This document shows, in pieces, positions 11,080 through 23,069 of a DNA stretch of 64,000 bases. The notes beneath the pieces are model-generated. The model was not told the origin of the DNA. It ran no database searches and worked only from the letters and a program-made list of their open reading frames with translations. Positions within the stretch are counted from its first letter, which is position 1; every line of letters begins with the position of its first letter. Origin of the DNA: Phocoena phocoena (Eukaryota; Chordata; Mammalia; Artiodactyla; Phocoenidae); contig NC_089228.1 in the NCBI RefSeq assembly GCF_963924675.1, forward strand, positions 97,686,394-97,750,393, given 5' to 3'. Made by a program: the position numbers and the translations under genes.

Positions 11080-12340
11080 ATATTTGGGGTATACTGGGTT
11101 AAATAAAATACATGATTTAAATTCATTTGACCTGTTAATTTTTGTTTCTTTAATGTAGCCACAAAAGACCTGAAATTACACATGTGGCTCACACTGTATT
11201 TCTATCAGGTGGTGTTCTAGTTCCCCATGAGGCTGTTTCAACCGCGAGATCTTTTTTCTTCTGTCCTGTTACTCCTTAGAGAAACCTAATAAGCCCCAAT
11301 CACTGCAATCAACTAGAACAATCTTAAAATGTCCAGAACAAACAACGAACATACGCATGCATCAGCAAAGAATGACCCTCAAAACAGAAATGACCCAGAT
11401 TTTCACATAGCAGGAGGAACAGTTAAACAAGACAGCCACCTAAGTTTCTGATTCCTTTACCTCCTTATAACTAAGCCCTACACTCAGGCCTACCTCAGGT
11501 CCTGCAAGAGTTGGCTGGACCAGTGAAGGGCCACAGGCCTCTAGCGAGGATCCCATACCCATAACACAGAAACAATTTTAAGGGCTCACTCTTTTAAGTT
11601 TTTGAAATGCACGGAGCAGTCCATTTGTTTTCCATTGTTTTGCTGATCTGTAACTGCTGGTATTTACCAGAGGTGTAAAAATCTAGTTGCAATAGAGAAG
11701 GCATGTTGAGAACTCAACACTTCTGTTCAGTAAATTGATTAGAATCATTAGTTAGTATCACGAACTTCAGAGTGGAAGAGACTCACAGGCCATCTTGTCC
11801 AACACTCGATAATTGACTTCCTTGACAGGGTTTCTTCAGCCTCTGCTTCCGAATATCCCTTGGCTTTGTTCACCACTGAGGAAGCTACCCATTCTAATCC
11901 CAGATCCGTGGGTTCTTTTATCTCCCACCACTGACCCTGGATTCTTCTTCCAAAACTACAGCATTGGTTCAATTTCTGTCTCCTGGGCAAACGTTTTAAT
12001 TATGTGAAGGCAGTGATCCCTTTTCAAGTCCTTTGCAGATTGAATATCCTTTTTGTTTGTCTTGGTCCCTTCTTTGAAAAATGGGGTCTGGCCTTTTAAC
12101 CTTCTTGGCTACTCTCTTTGGAATCTGCTTTGTGAATGTCTCCCCTTACAGGTTGGTGCCCAGACCTGAACGGTCAATACATATTTGGTCCAAGCAACAC
12201 AAAAGTGAGAAGAGGGCCTCTTACCTCCCTTATTCTGGGTACTACAATCCCACATAAATAGCTTAATGGTCATGACTCCCCACTTCAATTTCTTGAGCCC
12301 TGATTTCTTTTTTGACCGTGATCTCTGCCAAAAGAAGTCC
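11080..12340. other. Unannotated intronic sequence
   Basis: No gene and no clearly nameable repeat. Confidence 0.35.
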
Positions 12341-12344
12341 TTTT

Positions 12345-12559
12345 ATTTTTTTAATTAAAAAAGTAATAAAAAATAAAAATTTTTGTTGAAGCATAGTTGA
12401 TTTACAATGTTGTGTTAGTTTCAAGTGTACAGCAAAGTGATTCATATATATATATACACATATATATCATTTTTTCAGATTCTTTTCCATGATAGGTTAT
12501 CACAAGATATTGAGTATAGTTCCCTGTGCTATAAGGTAGGTCCTTGTCCTGATTTCTTT
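12345..12559 (-). mobile_element. L1 3' UTR fragment
   Basis: 'gttgaagcatagttgattta' through 'ctgtgctataaggtaggtcc' is the reverse of an artiodactyl L1 3' end, as also seen near 32860. It contains a short (TA)n stretch at about 12445-12470. Confidence 0.8.
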
Positions 12560-12921
12560 TTTAACAATTGTTTATTTATTTATTTTAAATTTATTTATTT
12601 TTGGCTGCGTTGGGTCTTCGTTGCTGCACGCGGGCTTTCTCTAGTTGCGGCGAGCGGGGTCTACTCTTCATTGCTGTGCGTGGACTTCTCATTGCGGTGG
12701 CTTCTCTTGTTGCGGAGCACCAGCTCTAGGCGCGTGGGCTTCAGTAGTTGTGGCTCGAGGGCTCTAGGGCGCAGGCTTAGTAGTTGTGGTGGGTACACGG
12801 GTATAGTTGCTCCGCAGCATGTGGGATCCTCCCAGACCAGGGCTCGAACCCGTGTCCCCTACATTGGCAGGCGGATTCTTAACCACTGAGCCACCAGGGA
12901 AGTCCTGTCCTGACTTCTTTC
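12543..12921 (-). mobile_element. Long-form CHR SINE
   Basis: The reverse complement is the complete long form with an A-rich tail. The flanks tgtcctgatttcttt and tgtcctgacttcttt are the target duplication. It sits at the end of the L1 fragment. Confidence 0.93.
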
Positions 12922-13039
12922 ATCACTAGGACATTACCCCTTCCCGCTTTGGGAAAACCACAGATTTAAAAAGCATTCTATCATAGCTGCCTTCTAAGTA
13001 GCTGTATTTCCTTTGCTTTTATGCCTGCACCAGTCCTCT

Positions 13040-13570
13040 ATTACTAGGATTTTAGAATATTTTTCTTTTTTTGCTATTATAAGTGACACTATGATGAAAA
13101 TACTTTTAAATTAATCTTTTCCCTATCTCTGTTTATTTTTTAAGAATAAATCCCTAGGTGTAAAATTAAGTAAAAGGATATGAACATTTTCAAAGCCGTT
13201 TGATATATAGGTGCCTAATTGTCCTTCAGAAAGACTGTGCAGGTTTACACTTTTTCTAGTGGTCTGTATTGGAACACTCATTGCCCATCCTGGAGTTAGG
13301 TTTTTTTTTTTAACACCAATTTGAGAAGTAAAGAATTGTAATCATTTATTTTAATTTGTATTGGTGGTGAGCATTGGTATATGATTGTTTAGCATATGTA
13401 TTTCTACATGTCATGGTTAATCTGATGTGTTCCTTTTTCCTATCTGTGAGATGTATTTATGTGTTAAAGATATTAACCTGGCTGTATGTTGTTTCTTTTG
13501 CAACTACTTTTTCCCCAGTGGATTTTTCTGTTTTCACAATTTTGCCAAGTATTACCAAGGAAAAAAATTA
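13040..13570 (-). mobile_element. Ancient L1 fragment (L1M-like)
   Basis: Reverse of L1 ORF2-end sequence: 'aaaggatatgaacattttcaaa', 'tgtgcaggtttacacttttt', 'attttaatttgtattggtgg'. Strongly diverged. Confidence 0.55.
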
Positions 13571-13634
13571 AATTAAAAAAAAAAAGCATTGTAAGTCTAG
13601 GAAGCTTTGTATACAAACATCAAAAACAAGCATC

Positions 13635-13775
13635 CACGATGGTTCACAGCCCTGGCTGTTCCTGAGAATTTCCCGGAGGCTGAACAAATACCGAAGTCCA
13701 CATCTACCCAGGAGATCAGGAAATGTGTTTTTAAAAGCTCCAGGCGACTGTAATATGTATCCAGGGTTGAACCAC
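13635..13775 (+). mobile_element. MER5A-like hAT MITE
   Basis: Terminal 'ccctggctgttcctgagaat' and inverted-type end 'gtatccagggttgaacca', with 'tttttaaaagctcc' inside, match the layout of MER5A. Confidence 0.6.
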
Positions 13776-14034
13776 TAATTTCAAGAAACCATGACCTTGA
13801 TACTCATGTTGATTCAAGTTAGTTTTCCTTTGAAAACTGAATCTGAAATGTGAATTGAAATGTGAATCTGAATTTTTATTTCAAATTGAACTAGCAGAAC
13901 TGAATTAGTTCACTGTAAACAACTGGAGATTATTCAAGTCATTTGGAACTTGGACCAAGGAAATGTGGAGTTAGTTTAGGAACAACTGAGACCAAATTGA
14001 AAATCACCTTAAAAGAACATCAGGCTTAGGCAAC

Positions 14035-14640
14035 CTGGTTTATAATTGGCATGTTTGCTTACTAGCAGGGTAATTTGAGCACATCATATAACCACACTGG
14101 TTTCATTGTCTATAAAATAAAGGCACTGGTCTAGGAATCTTTAAGAGGCTCTAAATTTCGGACTCAGTTCCAGGAAAGAACGTACAAATGAAAATTGTTA
14201 ACGTTGTATCTTGCTCTCATTTTGAAATGATCTGAATTTAGCTATTGGAGCTTCAATAGGGGCAAAGGTATTATTTAAGTGTTCAAATTGCTGCTCAAAT
14301 TTAATTTATCATATTTATGCCTGATTTTAAATACCATCACATTTAAAGGAGAATTGTGTTTAATCTTTCATTCGCCAGTCAGTGTTCCTCAGTTCCTTGC
14401 CATGTCTCAAGACTACAGCACATATTCGAAGTGGGTCTATGGGCTCAGAAAGGTAGCTTGGCATGTCAGCAAAATCAAGTCAAACAGTCAGTCTCTACCT
14501 CTGCCCTAATCACTATGCCTCAGTTTCTTCATCTGTAAAATGGAGATGAGTTATATCACCCACTCTGTGAGCAGAGCTGCTGTACAGATTTTTTTAATGA
14601 ATAGTTGAAAATGTAAAGATCTTTAAAAATGTTAATTTTT
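14035..14640 (+). mobile_element. MIR-like fragments
   Basis: Two stretches carry MIR core wording: 'tggtttcattgtctataaaataaa' near 14100 and 'tgcctcagtttcttcatctgtaaaatgg' near 14517-14544. Between them I see nothing further. Confidence 0.5.
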
Positions 14641-14718
14641 TTTTTTAACTATTTTTCAGTGGTTCATTCCGTATTGGCCACACAATGTTTATTCATAAAA
14701 ACAACAGTTAAGAGACAT

Positions 14719-14724
14719 ACATAC
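14719..14724 (-). other. GCNT2: 5' splice donor of the downstream GCNT2 exon
   Basis: On the minus strand the coding sequence ...RIPG is followed by G|GTATGT, giving a phase-1 exon end. The unspliced frame would add only a few residues before a stop. The same phase occurs at the other first exon. Confidence 0.9.
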
Positions 14725-15649
14725 CAGGAATCCTATTGAGTGTGACCCAGAAATGTTCATCAGGACTGTAGGTGTCCTTGGACCAGGACAGTAAGTCAAG
14801 TGCCTGCTGGTCTTGGAGGACAAAATTAGCGAATTCCCTCGTGAGGGCCACGTAGGCAGTGCCAAAGTAAATAGTCATGTTGTGAGGAGGTGGAGTTTTC
14901 AATTTCGCGGTTTTAATCATGTAGGAATTTCTTTTGCTCAATAGTTCTTGGTGGACATATTTAGTCCGTCCAATAGCATGATCGGGAGGCAGCACCCCTG
15001 GGGTGATGTTTTTCCCTTTAAATCCTTTCAGATACTGAACTATCTCCCTGTTGGTTTTCAGGGGGAAATCTTGCCCACAGGTGTTGATGGCATATTTCCA
15101 CGGAACCTCAGAGCCTGCAAGATCTTTGATGCAGTTCAGGTCAGCCTGAAGCCTGGAAATCCCACCGTAGACCACGGGCTCCATCTTGGAAGCCAGAAAA
15201 GCATTTGGGAAGCAGCTCAGTAATTGCTTCACTGCATCTTTAAATGTATCTGTTGCCTTTTCATCCACATGAACACAGTAGACATTTTGGGGCATGTAAA
15301 TTGCCCTGAAGAGTCTCTCAAAAGTACCAAAGTCTTTGTGGATGGTCATCATGTAAGCCAAAGGGAAGCCAGCCTCTTCTTCAGAGAGTGCTTCTGTTAT
15401 GTAGTGACTTTGAGCTATGTACTCATAACAGGTAGATTCACTGAGGGTAGTTTTCAATGCATTCTCTGTTGGGTAAAAAACCTTCCCCTTAAAAATCTGA
15501 CGACAGGCTTCTGCTAATAGTGAAGCATTGGACAGAGATGCTCCCAGGAAATTTTTATTCTCCCATAACTCATGATTGTAAACGAACACAAAAATCAGAC
15601 CAGTGACCAGAGACACACAAAAAAGACACTGTTTCCAAGAGCCCATCAT
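14725..15649 (-). CDS. GCNT2: GCNT2 alternative first coding exon, isoform B type
   Basis: This exon encodes the N-terminal 308 residues plus the first base of the next codon (925 bp) of the I-branching beta-1,6-GlcNAc transferase. That Golgi type II membrane enzyme adds branching GlcNAc to poly-N-acetyllactosamine, converting i to I antigen. The start ATG at 15649 opens [11 protein letters not shown], closely matching the human isoform B N-terminus as I remember it. Residues about 7-24 form the signal-anchor. The GT14 (leukocyte core-2 type) domain then runs to the end. Visible conserved blocks are [72 protein letters not shown] and [15 protein letters not shown], whose Glu corresponds to the catalytic base of this family. 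N-glycosylation sequons include NASL, NITP and NMTI. A GT donor (GTATGT) follows at 14724-14723, so it must splice to downstream exons not present here. The reading frame is intact. Confidence 0.95.
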
Positions 15650-16145
15650 TCAAAACCAGGAAATGAGTAAAATGTCTCTTGGGATCTGATCAGAGCGTAG
15701 GTAGATTTAACTTACATTTTCTCCAGAATCCATAACCATCCTTTTGGCAGGTGCACTTCTGATCGGCTGTTCCGTAACTTTCCAGTTGAGCATGCTTGTC
15801 GTTTCTTTCTGTCTTCCTTTTCTCCTCGTCTGCCACTGCATTGCATTTCTACCTTTCTTCCTCACATTTCTTAAGTAACTCTTTGGGATTTGCTTTGCTC
15901 AGTCCCCACACCCCCTTCCTGCAACCTGTTTCTACATAAAAACAAGTTGCCTCAGGGAGGTTTTGACTCCAATGTGTCCACCTTTCCCTACAAGAAAATC
16001 ACCAAGGGGTGAACTGACTATTCTGAAAGCCATTGCTCTAAGACTTTAACCCCAGCCTCTCCTCCTGACCAAAAGGTTGGCAACTCTGTCAGCTCCAACT
16101 TCCTGTTAATCATTGTGTTCAGCTGGCTGAGTTTGTTTGCTTAAA

Positions 16146-16217
16146 CAGCACTCAAGTTAAAAGCGTGGGTTCTAAGCATACAGCACTGCCAAGTTAAAAG
16201 CCTGGGTTCTAAGCATG
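16146..16217 (+). repeat. Two-copy tandem duplication (about 36 bp)
   Basis: The unit beginning cagcact, with 'aagttaaaagc' and 'tgggttctaagcat', is present twice head to tail (16146-16180 and 16181-16217), with small differences. Confidence 0.85.
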
Positions 16218-16663
16218 TGAACACTGCCTGGAGAGATATTCCGTCAATAAATATTTAGCGCTTAAAAATTAATCACTTAACCTTGCCTTTTTCCACACAC
16301 GCCCCCCTCTCCATATTGGCTGGCTATGCTATTAAAGCACGGCATATGACTAACTGTTGAGCCATTCTTTCCAGCACTTAATTTTCTCTGCTACGAGGTA
16401 AGGTCCTTAAAAAGGCACATTAGCAAGCGAAACTCCCCACCTAACTCGTCACAGTATGATGAATAAAGGCTAAGGAATAAAAAAAAAAACCCAACCCCCC
16501 AAAAAACTGACAGCCCATTGTAACCCCCAAATTGCTAAAGCTGAAGTTAGTGAATGTCAAGTTTATTTCACCCAAGCCCAGGGAGACCAGCCTGAGGCCT
16601 GGAGAGGCAGGAGAGAAGAATCATCTCAGTTTGGGATGTTTTAGAACTTAAGGAGAGAGGCTC

Positions 16664-16727
16664 TTAGATTCATATATATAAACCATTCCAAACTATTAGA
16701 TTCATATATATAAAGCATTCCATTTCC
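16664..16727 (+). repeat. Two-copy tandem duplication (32 bp)
   Basis: The unit 'ttagattcatatatataaa' plus '(c/g)cattcca' is repeated at 16664-16695 and 16696-16727. Confidence 0.85.
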
Positions 16728-16910
16728 CTATCTGTAAAACATGAGAATAATTTTATCACCTTCATAGGTCAGTCGTGAGAATACAATGAGAAAGCGCATC
16801 AAGGGTTCGTGGCCTGTCCAGCAATGAATGAGGCGGAGATAGAAGATAGCTGGGCCCCAGGCTGAGATGCTGGTGCTTCAAGGTAAAATAAAGGCAGGAG
16901 CAGAGGAGCT

Positions 16911-17246
16911 TCCCTGGTGGCACAGTGGTTGAGAATCCGCCTGCCAATGCAGGGGACACGGGTTCGAGCCCTGATCCAGGAAGATCCCACCTGCTGCAGA
17001 GCAACTAAACCCGTGCGCCACAACTACTGAGCCTGTGCCCTAGAGCCTGTGAGACACAACTACTGAGCCCGCGTGCCACAACTACTGAAGCCCGCGTGCC
17101 TAGAGCCCGTGCTCCACAACAAGAGAAGCCACCGCAGTGAGAAGCCCATACATCACAATGAAGAAGAGTAGCCTCTGCTCGCCACAACTTGAGAAAGCCC
17201 GCGTGCAGCAACAAAGACCCAATACAGCCAAAAAAAAAAAAAAAAA
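16911..17246 (+). mobile_element. Long-form CHR SINE
   Basis: A complete long form with 'acaactactgagcc' repeats, 'gcagcaacaaagacccaata' and a 16-base A-tail ending at 17246. The flanks resemble each other (gcagaggag / gcagagagg). Confidence 0.92.
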
Positions 17247-17264
17247 GTCAGTAGCAGAGAGGAG

Positions 17265-17940
17265 CTGAGCTCTGCTTGAGTAAAAAGATAAGACAGCCAC
17301 ATTCTTCACTCTTGAGGTCAAGGAGACCTCCCTGACTACACATGTGCAGAAAGTTTCCTTAGGGTCAAAAAAGGAAGGGGGTGGGAATTCCCTGGCAGTC
17401 CAGTGGTTAGGGCTCCACGCTTCCACTGCTGGGGGGCATGGGTTTGGGGAACTAAGATCCCACATGCTGTGTGGTGCAGCCAAAATAACAAAAAGGGAGG
17501 GGGCGCTAGCCCGTAATATGTCCTGCCAGCCTCCCAGAGACCCTCGCACTAGAACATATCTTGGCTAAAAGACGTGCAGGCACGTTGGGAGGGCCCTGAG
17601 TCAGACCCAGTTTGGGCACGAAGCAAGACAGAGCAAGATGATTGGCCAGAAGGAACCCACAAAACTGCCCCCATATAAGTAATTCCTGCCACTCCCAAAG
17701 CGTGACTCTCCCTCTGAGCCTGCCTGCATGTCTTCCTGCACGTACTTTTCTTCCAATAAACGCTTTACCTGCTTCACTACCTTTTGTCTCTGTGCTGAAT
17801 TCTTTCTTCAGAGAAGACAAGGACTGAGGTCCTGTTTCAAGCCTGCTGACCCTGGTGATCTAGTGGTTAGGTTTCCGCGCTCTCTTCAAGCCACCTCACC
17901 CTGTGGCCCGTGAGATCGGGGCTGGGAGAGAAGAATAAAC
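17265..17940 (+). mobile_element. ERV LTR with tRNA-Glu-like 3' segment, SINE inserted
   Basis: It shares ordered blocks with the copy at 60448-61245: 'gtcaaggagacct', 'tgtgcagaaag', 'gttgggagggccct', 'actgcccccatataagtaat' (TATA-like) and an AATAAA at 17756. These are followed by a tRNA-Glu-like stretch, 'ctggtgatctagtggttagg', and 'cttcaagccacc'. The layout (U3, TATA box, polyadenylation signal) is that of a retroviral LTR. The tRNA-like part is internally deleted. I cannot name the family. Confidence 0.6.
17383..17492 (+). mobile_element. Short tRNA SINE inserted in the LTR
   Basis: 'gaattccctggcagtccagt' through 'catgctgtgtggtgcagcc' is a short SINE. It interrupts the LTR between blocks that are continuous in the 60-kb copy. 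Confidence 0.8.
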
Positions 17941-18526
17941 AAAAGCCCCTCCCCCCAACACTCACATCAAGGAGATGACACAGTTACCATCTCTCCTTTG
18001 AAATCTTCTTAGTCTTCCCTACTCCTCCCTCTGTGAGCCCATGCCAAGTAGTATACGTCTAGGATAACTCTGATCAGTTTTATTTGGTAGTCAGCGGCAC
18101 AGGGGTGAAAGCACACTGTGCGCACACGTGGAGGGGCTATCAGCGCCGGGCTCACAGGTGGCTCATCTGTTTCCGGCTCCCATCACTGTCTGCACATACT
18201 AGGCAATCAGATACTTATCGATCAAGTGCTCTATTTTGCATTCCCTGTTTCCCTGATCACCTTAGTGTGAGATTCCTACATTTGTGATTTATATTTTGTC
18301 ATCTGTGATCTCTATTTGTATCTGTGGATGTGGGGACGTTCAAAGTACCTAGTTTTTCCAATACATCTTAATTACAAAGACAATATAATATTACAGATAG
18401 TCTGTGAACACAGTGTTTTCATGTCCTGTGCTCCCATTTCCCTCTTGTCCATAGATATACACATTCTGATTTTACCAAGAACATGGGAGATGCAAGTTTG
18501 CATCCTGCGTTTTGCACTTCCTGTCA
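17941..18526. other. Unannotated intronic sequence
   Basis: No gene or nameable repeat. Confidence 0.35.
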
Positions 18527-18771
18527 GAGCATAACACTTTCTTTTTTTTCTTTCTTTTTTTTTTTGCGGTACGCGGGCCTCTCACTGTTGTGGCCTCTCC
18601 CGTTGCGGAGCACAGGCTCCGGACATGCAGGCTCAGCGGCCATGGCTCACGGGCCCAGCCGCTCCGTGGCATGTGGGATCCTCCCGGACCGGGACACGAA
18701 CCCGCGTCCCCTGCATCGGCAGGCGGACCCCCAACCACTGCGCCACCAGGGAAGCCTGAGCATAACATTTT
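18527..18771 (-). mobile_element. Cetacean CHR SINE
   Basis: A complete reversed copy. The T-run is at 18542-18565 and the head ends at 18756. Flanking repeats gagcataacacttt and gagcataacatttt are the target duplication. Confidence 0.95.
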
Positions 18772-19285
18772 CCATCGTGCTACTACTCAGTTTTCACTGG
18801 ACATCGTCTTCACACCATTACCTTAGAACACAAGACTGGAGTTATTATTTGTTGTTGTTTTGTTCCCACCCCAGCTGAAAACTAATGCATTAACAAGAAG
18901 GTTGCCAACTCTGTTTCATAATCTTCAGGAGCATAGGAAATGATGATAAGAAAGGACTTAAGGAAGTTTTCCAGAACCAAGGGGTCAGACTTCACTTGTT
19001 TTAGGAATCAGATTCTACATACAATATGATTCAAGTGAATACAGATTATTCTGTAGGACCCAAAATGAATTCAAACAACTCAAATATCTATTTACATAAC
19101 TATCTTTCATGTGTCTACCTAGAATTCTTTGGAACAAATCATTTCTTCAATACAGTAGTCATACGAGAACAATCTTTTCTAAAATGATGACTAAAATTTT
19201 GTTAATTTTTGTTTTATTTGTAATATCTCTCTAGGCAGCCACTGCCCACATCAAACGAAATCGACTATAGGGATGAATAAATGGA
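18772..19285. other. Unannotated intronic sequence
   Basis: No gene or nameable repeat. Confidence 0.35.
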
Positions 19286-19289
19286 GGCC

Positions 19290-19498
19290 TCGGGACTTCC
19301 CTGGTGGTGCAGTGGTTAAGACTCCACACTCCCAATGCAGGGGGCCCCGGGTTCAATCCCTGGTCACGGAACCAGATCCCATATGCATGCCACAACTAAG
19401 AGTTTGCATGCTGCAACTAAGGAGCCTGCCTGCTGCAACTAAGACCTGGTGCAAACAAATAAATACTTAAAAAAATAAATTGTAAAATAAATAAATGG
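19290..19498 (+). mobile_element. CHR-type SINE, 'gcaactaag' form
   Basis: Head 'gggacttccctggtggtgca', repeated 'gcaactaag' units and an (aataaa)n tail. The flanks 'ataaatggaggc' and 'ataaatggtggc' form the target duplication. Confidence 0.92.
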
Positions 19499-21968
19499 TG
19501 GCATCAATGCCTAATTATGCTTTCTAAACTAGTTGAATAATTTTTACAACTTTTTCTCCTAATGTATTCAGATGATTACATCAACTCTTCCTTTGTTGAT
19601 TTTGGCTATCTCCTCATTCTTGACACAATTCCATCCCTCCAGAGATTTCATGCATAAAAGCATCTCTAATAATTTGCCTGTTCTGCTCTGAATTTACAGC
19701 TCCCTGAGTTTAAAGTTACAGGGTAAAGAACGTTTGCAAGTTGGCACTTTGCTGCAGTGGAGTCCTTAATTGCATCTCACCTGAAATGCTTCAAGGGTCT
19801 TTTGATTTGGGCAATACTAGCCATTTTTTACAGGAATCAATCTATTTTTGTGCATCACCCCAGTGCTATCTGATGTCTACTCTCCCAGTGGTCCTGTGGG
19901 AAACGCTGGTTCTCCGGACCCTCCTGACTTTCCTGAGGACCTTTTGCAATATACCACTCATCATTCTTCTAAATTCTGGGCACAACGCTCTTGCCATTTG
20001 TGCAAAATAGTAGAAGGGGATGGTAACGAGTGACCAAAAAAAAAAGACGTGCTTTATCCCAGCTTGAACATTACATCAAAATTAATACCCCAAATTCTAA
20101 GTTGGAGGCAGTGATTGGGTAGGATAGAATTCTGAAGAAGTTGGCAACCAACACAGACTTGTGGCTTGGCCGCTCTGTAAGTGGTGAGGTGTTCATTGAC
20201 GTACCAGAATTCAACCTACACTTGCTTATTTCTATATAATGTACACTCTTATAAATTCTCACTCCAGGACATAAACTAATTTTTATTCCACTAAGAAAAT
20301 TGCGCTTAGAGTTTAACCTCAACAACTGACTGTAGGAAGGGAGCAGAAGAAAAGGGCTCCGTTTCTACAGATGTGGACGCACTGTGCATCATGCTTGTCT
20401 TATTCCTGGGGCCACGTGGTACCCAAACCACTTTTCAAGTATTCATTTCATCATGACATCACCTCTGTGCCCAAGTAAGAAACCAGGGAAACCAAATGGA
20501 AACTTTCTCAGCATCCACAGAGGTCACAGAGAAAGAGCAGCTTGGGTTAAACTGGTTTTAAGCGCACGTGACATTTTGTCTTTTTGGACTCCTGCAGCTC
20601 TTTCTCTCTGCCCAGGCTCTCTCCTCCCTCCATCTTCTTTCTCTGTTTATTTATGTATTTACTATGTTAAATTCTGTACACTGTTTTCTCATCATCACTG
20701 CTTTTGTTTGTTTTTGTTTTTAGCCACAGGAAATAGCTGGAAGCAACAGGACTTAAAATAGCCCAGGAGGGTGGTGAGAGAGAGCCTGGATTGTGTGTCA
20801 GAAGGTCTCCAGTTGGGCCAAAGCCACTCTTGACAGCCGGGAGCCCTTGAACCAGTGATTTGACCTCACACCTCACAGCTTCCTCTGGGGTGAATTTGAG
20901 AAAACAACCCCTGTTCTTCCTCGGGGTCCCCAGTGGTGGCTTCCTGCCGGCCACGTCACCTACACCTCTGAGCCTGAGTTTTTTCCAACATCGACCTCCT
21001 GGTGCAGCTGGAGGATTCCAGAAGTAACACACAGAAAGTACCCAGCTGGGGGCTGGCCAGAGACATCGGAGCTAATTTCATATCTTGAGGGAAAGCCACT
21101 GAGAAGAAAAGAGTGAAGAGAGGAAATGAGGAGGGTTGCAATTATTTAACATAAAATCACCGCAAATAGAATGGTAGGAAAGTGCAAGAAAAAACTGGTT
21201 CTTTTCAAAACAGTCAATTAGATATCATTGGGGCAACACAAAGCTGAGGCAAAGAGCTGACAGATGAAGAGCACCTCGGCCTTAAGTACAGTCTGTGCCC
21301 CCAAAGCCCTTTCCAGCTGCACTTGCCCTTGAAAGGGTACCTGACAACCCTCGGCTTTCAAAGCCAAAGGCTAACAGGAGGCGGCTGAGCCCAAGAACCT
21401 CAGAGGTTTTCACAGTCTAACATGTCTCTGCTCAGAAAGGTCTCAGGTTTGAGTTTTGGCTGGATTTGAGAGGTTGGGTGTCACAAGGAGAAGGTAAAAC
21501 AAGGGTCCAATCCCAGTGCCAACTGGGCTCTTCACCTGTCTAGACTTCTGCTCTTTCCTTCCTCCACTCTGCTCCCCACAGAGTCCTTGATTTGAGTTTG
21601 AAGTTACAGGAACTCATGGTCACTGCTACAGCGAGTGTTCCCAGCCTGGGGAGACCTTGAGCTTCTGATCACTGAGAATTACGTGCTGCAAGACACTAGC
21701 CCCCTCCTTCTGATGGCAATATGCTGTTCAATCAGAACAGAGTGCAAAGAAACGGATCTCCTACTCTTTTGGGTCCCCGGGTGCTGGATCGCAGTATCCC
21801 CATTTCTTCTCAAAGCTCACAGTCTACGAGGAACCTGATGCCTACTCTCTATTTGGCCAGCTGGATGGGGAAAGACCTTCTTTACAACAGATGACCATCA
21901 ACAGCCCAGACTGAAAAAGTATGGAAGACAGAAAAATAGCTTTGTGTTTGGCAAAACCTGAATTTACT
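19499..21968. other. Unannotated sequence between the two GCNT2 first exons
   Basis: About 2.5 kb with no defensible gene. A MIR-like fragment may lie near 20840-20910 ('ttgaaccagtgatttgacctc'). Open frames of 60-125 codons have no recognisable domain. Confidence 0.35.
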
Positions 21969-21969
21969 T

Positions 21970-22212
21970 AGTAGATCAGTCTTTTTTTTTTTTTTTTTTT
22001 TTTTTGCGGTACGCGGGCCTCTCACTGCTGTGGCCTCTCCCGCTGCGGAGCACAGGCTCCGGACGCGCAGGCTCAGCAGCCATGGCTCACGGGCCCAGCC
22101 GCTCCATGGCATGTGGGATCTTCCCGGACCGGGGCACGAACCCATGTCCCCTGCGTCGTCAGGCGGACTCTCACCCACTGCGCCACCAGGGAAGCCCATG
22201 TAGATCAGTCTT
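21970..22212 (-). mobile_element. Cetacean CHR SINE
   Basis: A complete reversed copy with a long T-run (21981-22004). It is flanked by the perfect 13-bp repeat gtagatcagtctt (21971-21983 and 22200-22212). Confidence 0.96.
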
Positions 22213-22257
22213 TAATTCTGGAAGATGGATTTTCATAGAAACTACTTGCAGAATGAC

Positions 22258-22413
22258 CTCATCACTTTTCAAAATTTTTCTTTTTTTTTTGGCCATGGCT
22301 CGAGGCACGTGGGACCTTAGTTCCCCGACCAGGGATCCAACCTGCGCCCCCTGCAGTGGAAGCACAGAGTCTTAACCACTGGACCGCCAGGGAAGTCCCC
22401 CTCATCACTTTTC
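22258..22413 (-). mobile_element. Short tRNA SINE
   Basis: The reverse complement shows the head 'gggacttccctggcggtcca' and a short body with 'aggttggatcc'. The flanking repeat cctcatcacttttc is the target duplication. Confidence 0.92.
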
Positions 22414-22814
22414 TAACTGGTCCAGGGCTTCATTATCAGTTTTGCATATTATCGAATGAAGTTCATTCCTCACAGGAATGTGTGGAGTGACTAATCAAAG
22501 AAAGCACATTTAAATGCCAGAGGGCGCCAAGTACTTTATTAAATTCTGGAAACATTTTCCCTTTGACAGTTGTAGCCCCTGCTCGCCACAACTAGAGGAA
22601 GGGAACTGAGGAAAATAGTGCAAACCATTCATTAGAAACACTGTCCTTTAAAAGGAAATTAAAAGTTGTAACTAAGATATACATGGATACTAATGACTTA
22701 ACAAGACATGAAAATTCATGACCACCGGTAAGTATAGCACATAATGAAACAACATACTAATAAGTGCTATGCTTTGAAAAACCTTTAGAAATAGAAATCT
22801 CATGTGCCCCAATC

Positions 22815-22950
22815 AAATGATTCATTCATTCACAAAATTTTTTGTGTACTTAGTTTATGCAGGCACTGTGCTAGATTCTGGAAATATAAAACCTAAGTGT
22901 AGCCCAAATGAGTACACGGCTACTAGATCTTAAAATGCTATTGGGGATTA
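22815..22950 (+). mobile_element. L2-like fragment
   Basis: 'attcattcattcacaaaat ... tgcaggcactgtgctagattctgg' follows the common L2 3' wording. Ancient. Confidence 0.55.
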
Positions 22951-23069
22951 AATAGAGGTAATATTTCTTAATCAAATTTATAAGCTTTTATACAGCAAAG
23001 GAAACCATAAACAAAACAAAAAGACAACCTACGAACTGGGAGAAAATATTTGCAAATGATGTGACCAAC

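Larger units (their letters stand above)
15650..16910 (-). promoter_or_regulatory. Upstream flank of the downstream GCNT2 first exon
   Basis: By position this should hold the 5' UTR and perhaps the promoter of the B-type transcript. I see no CpG island and no convincing TATA box at a defined distance. On the minus strand 'gagaaaatgtaagtt' about 65 bases upstream of the ATG contains a donor-like GTAAGT, which may mark a non-coding exon end. This is inference. Confidence 0.3.

Noticed and set aside
1..14700. A third GCNT2 first exon or the shared exons 2 and 3
   Set aside because: I looked for the conserved QADLNC / SPDEHFW blocks and for the expected exon 2 start on the minus strand and found none, so they probably lie outside the window.
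14948..15517. Plus-strand open frames across the B-type exon
   Set aside because: Antisense shadows of the coding exon. The minus strand has the glycosyltransferase.
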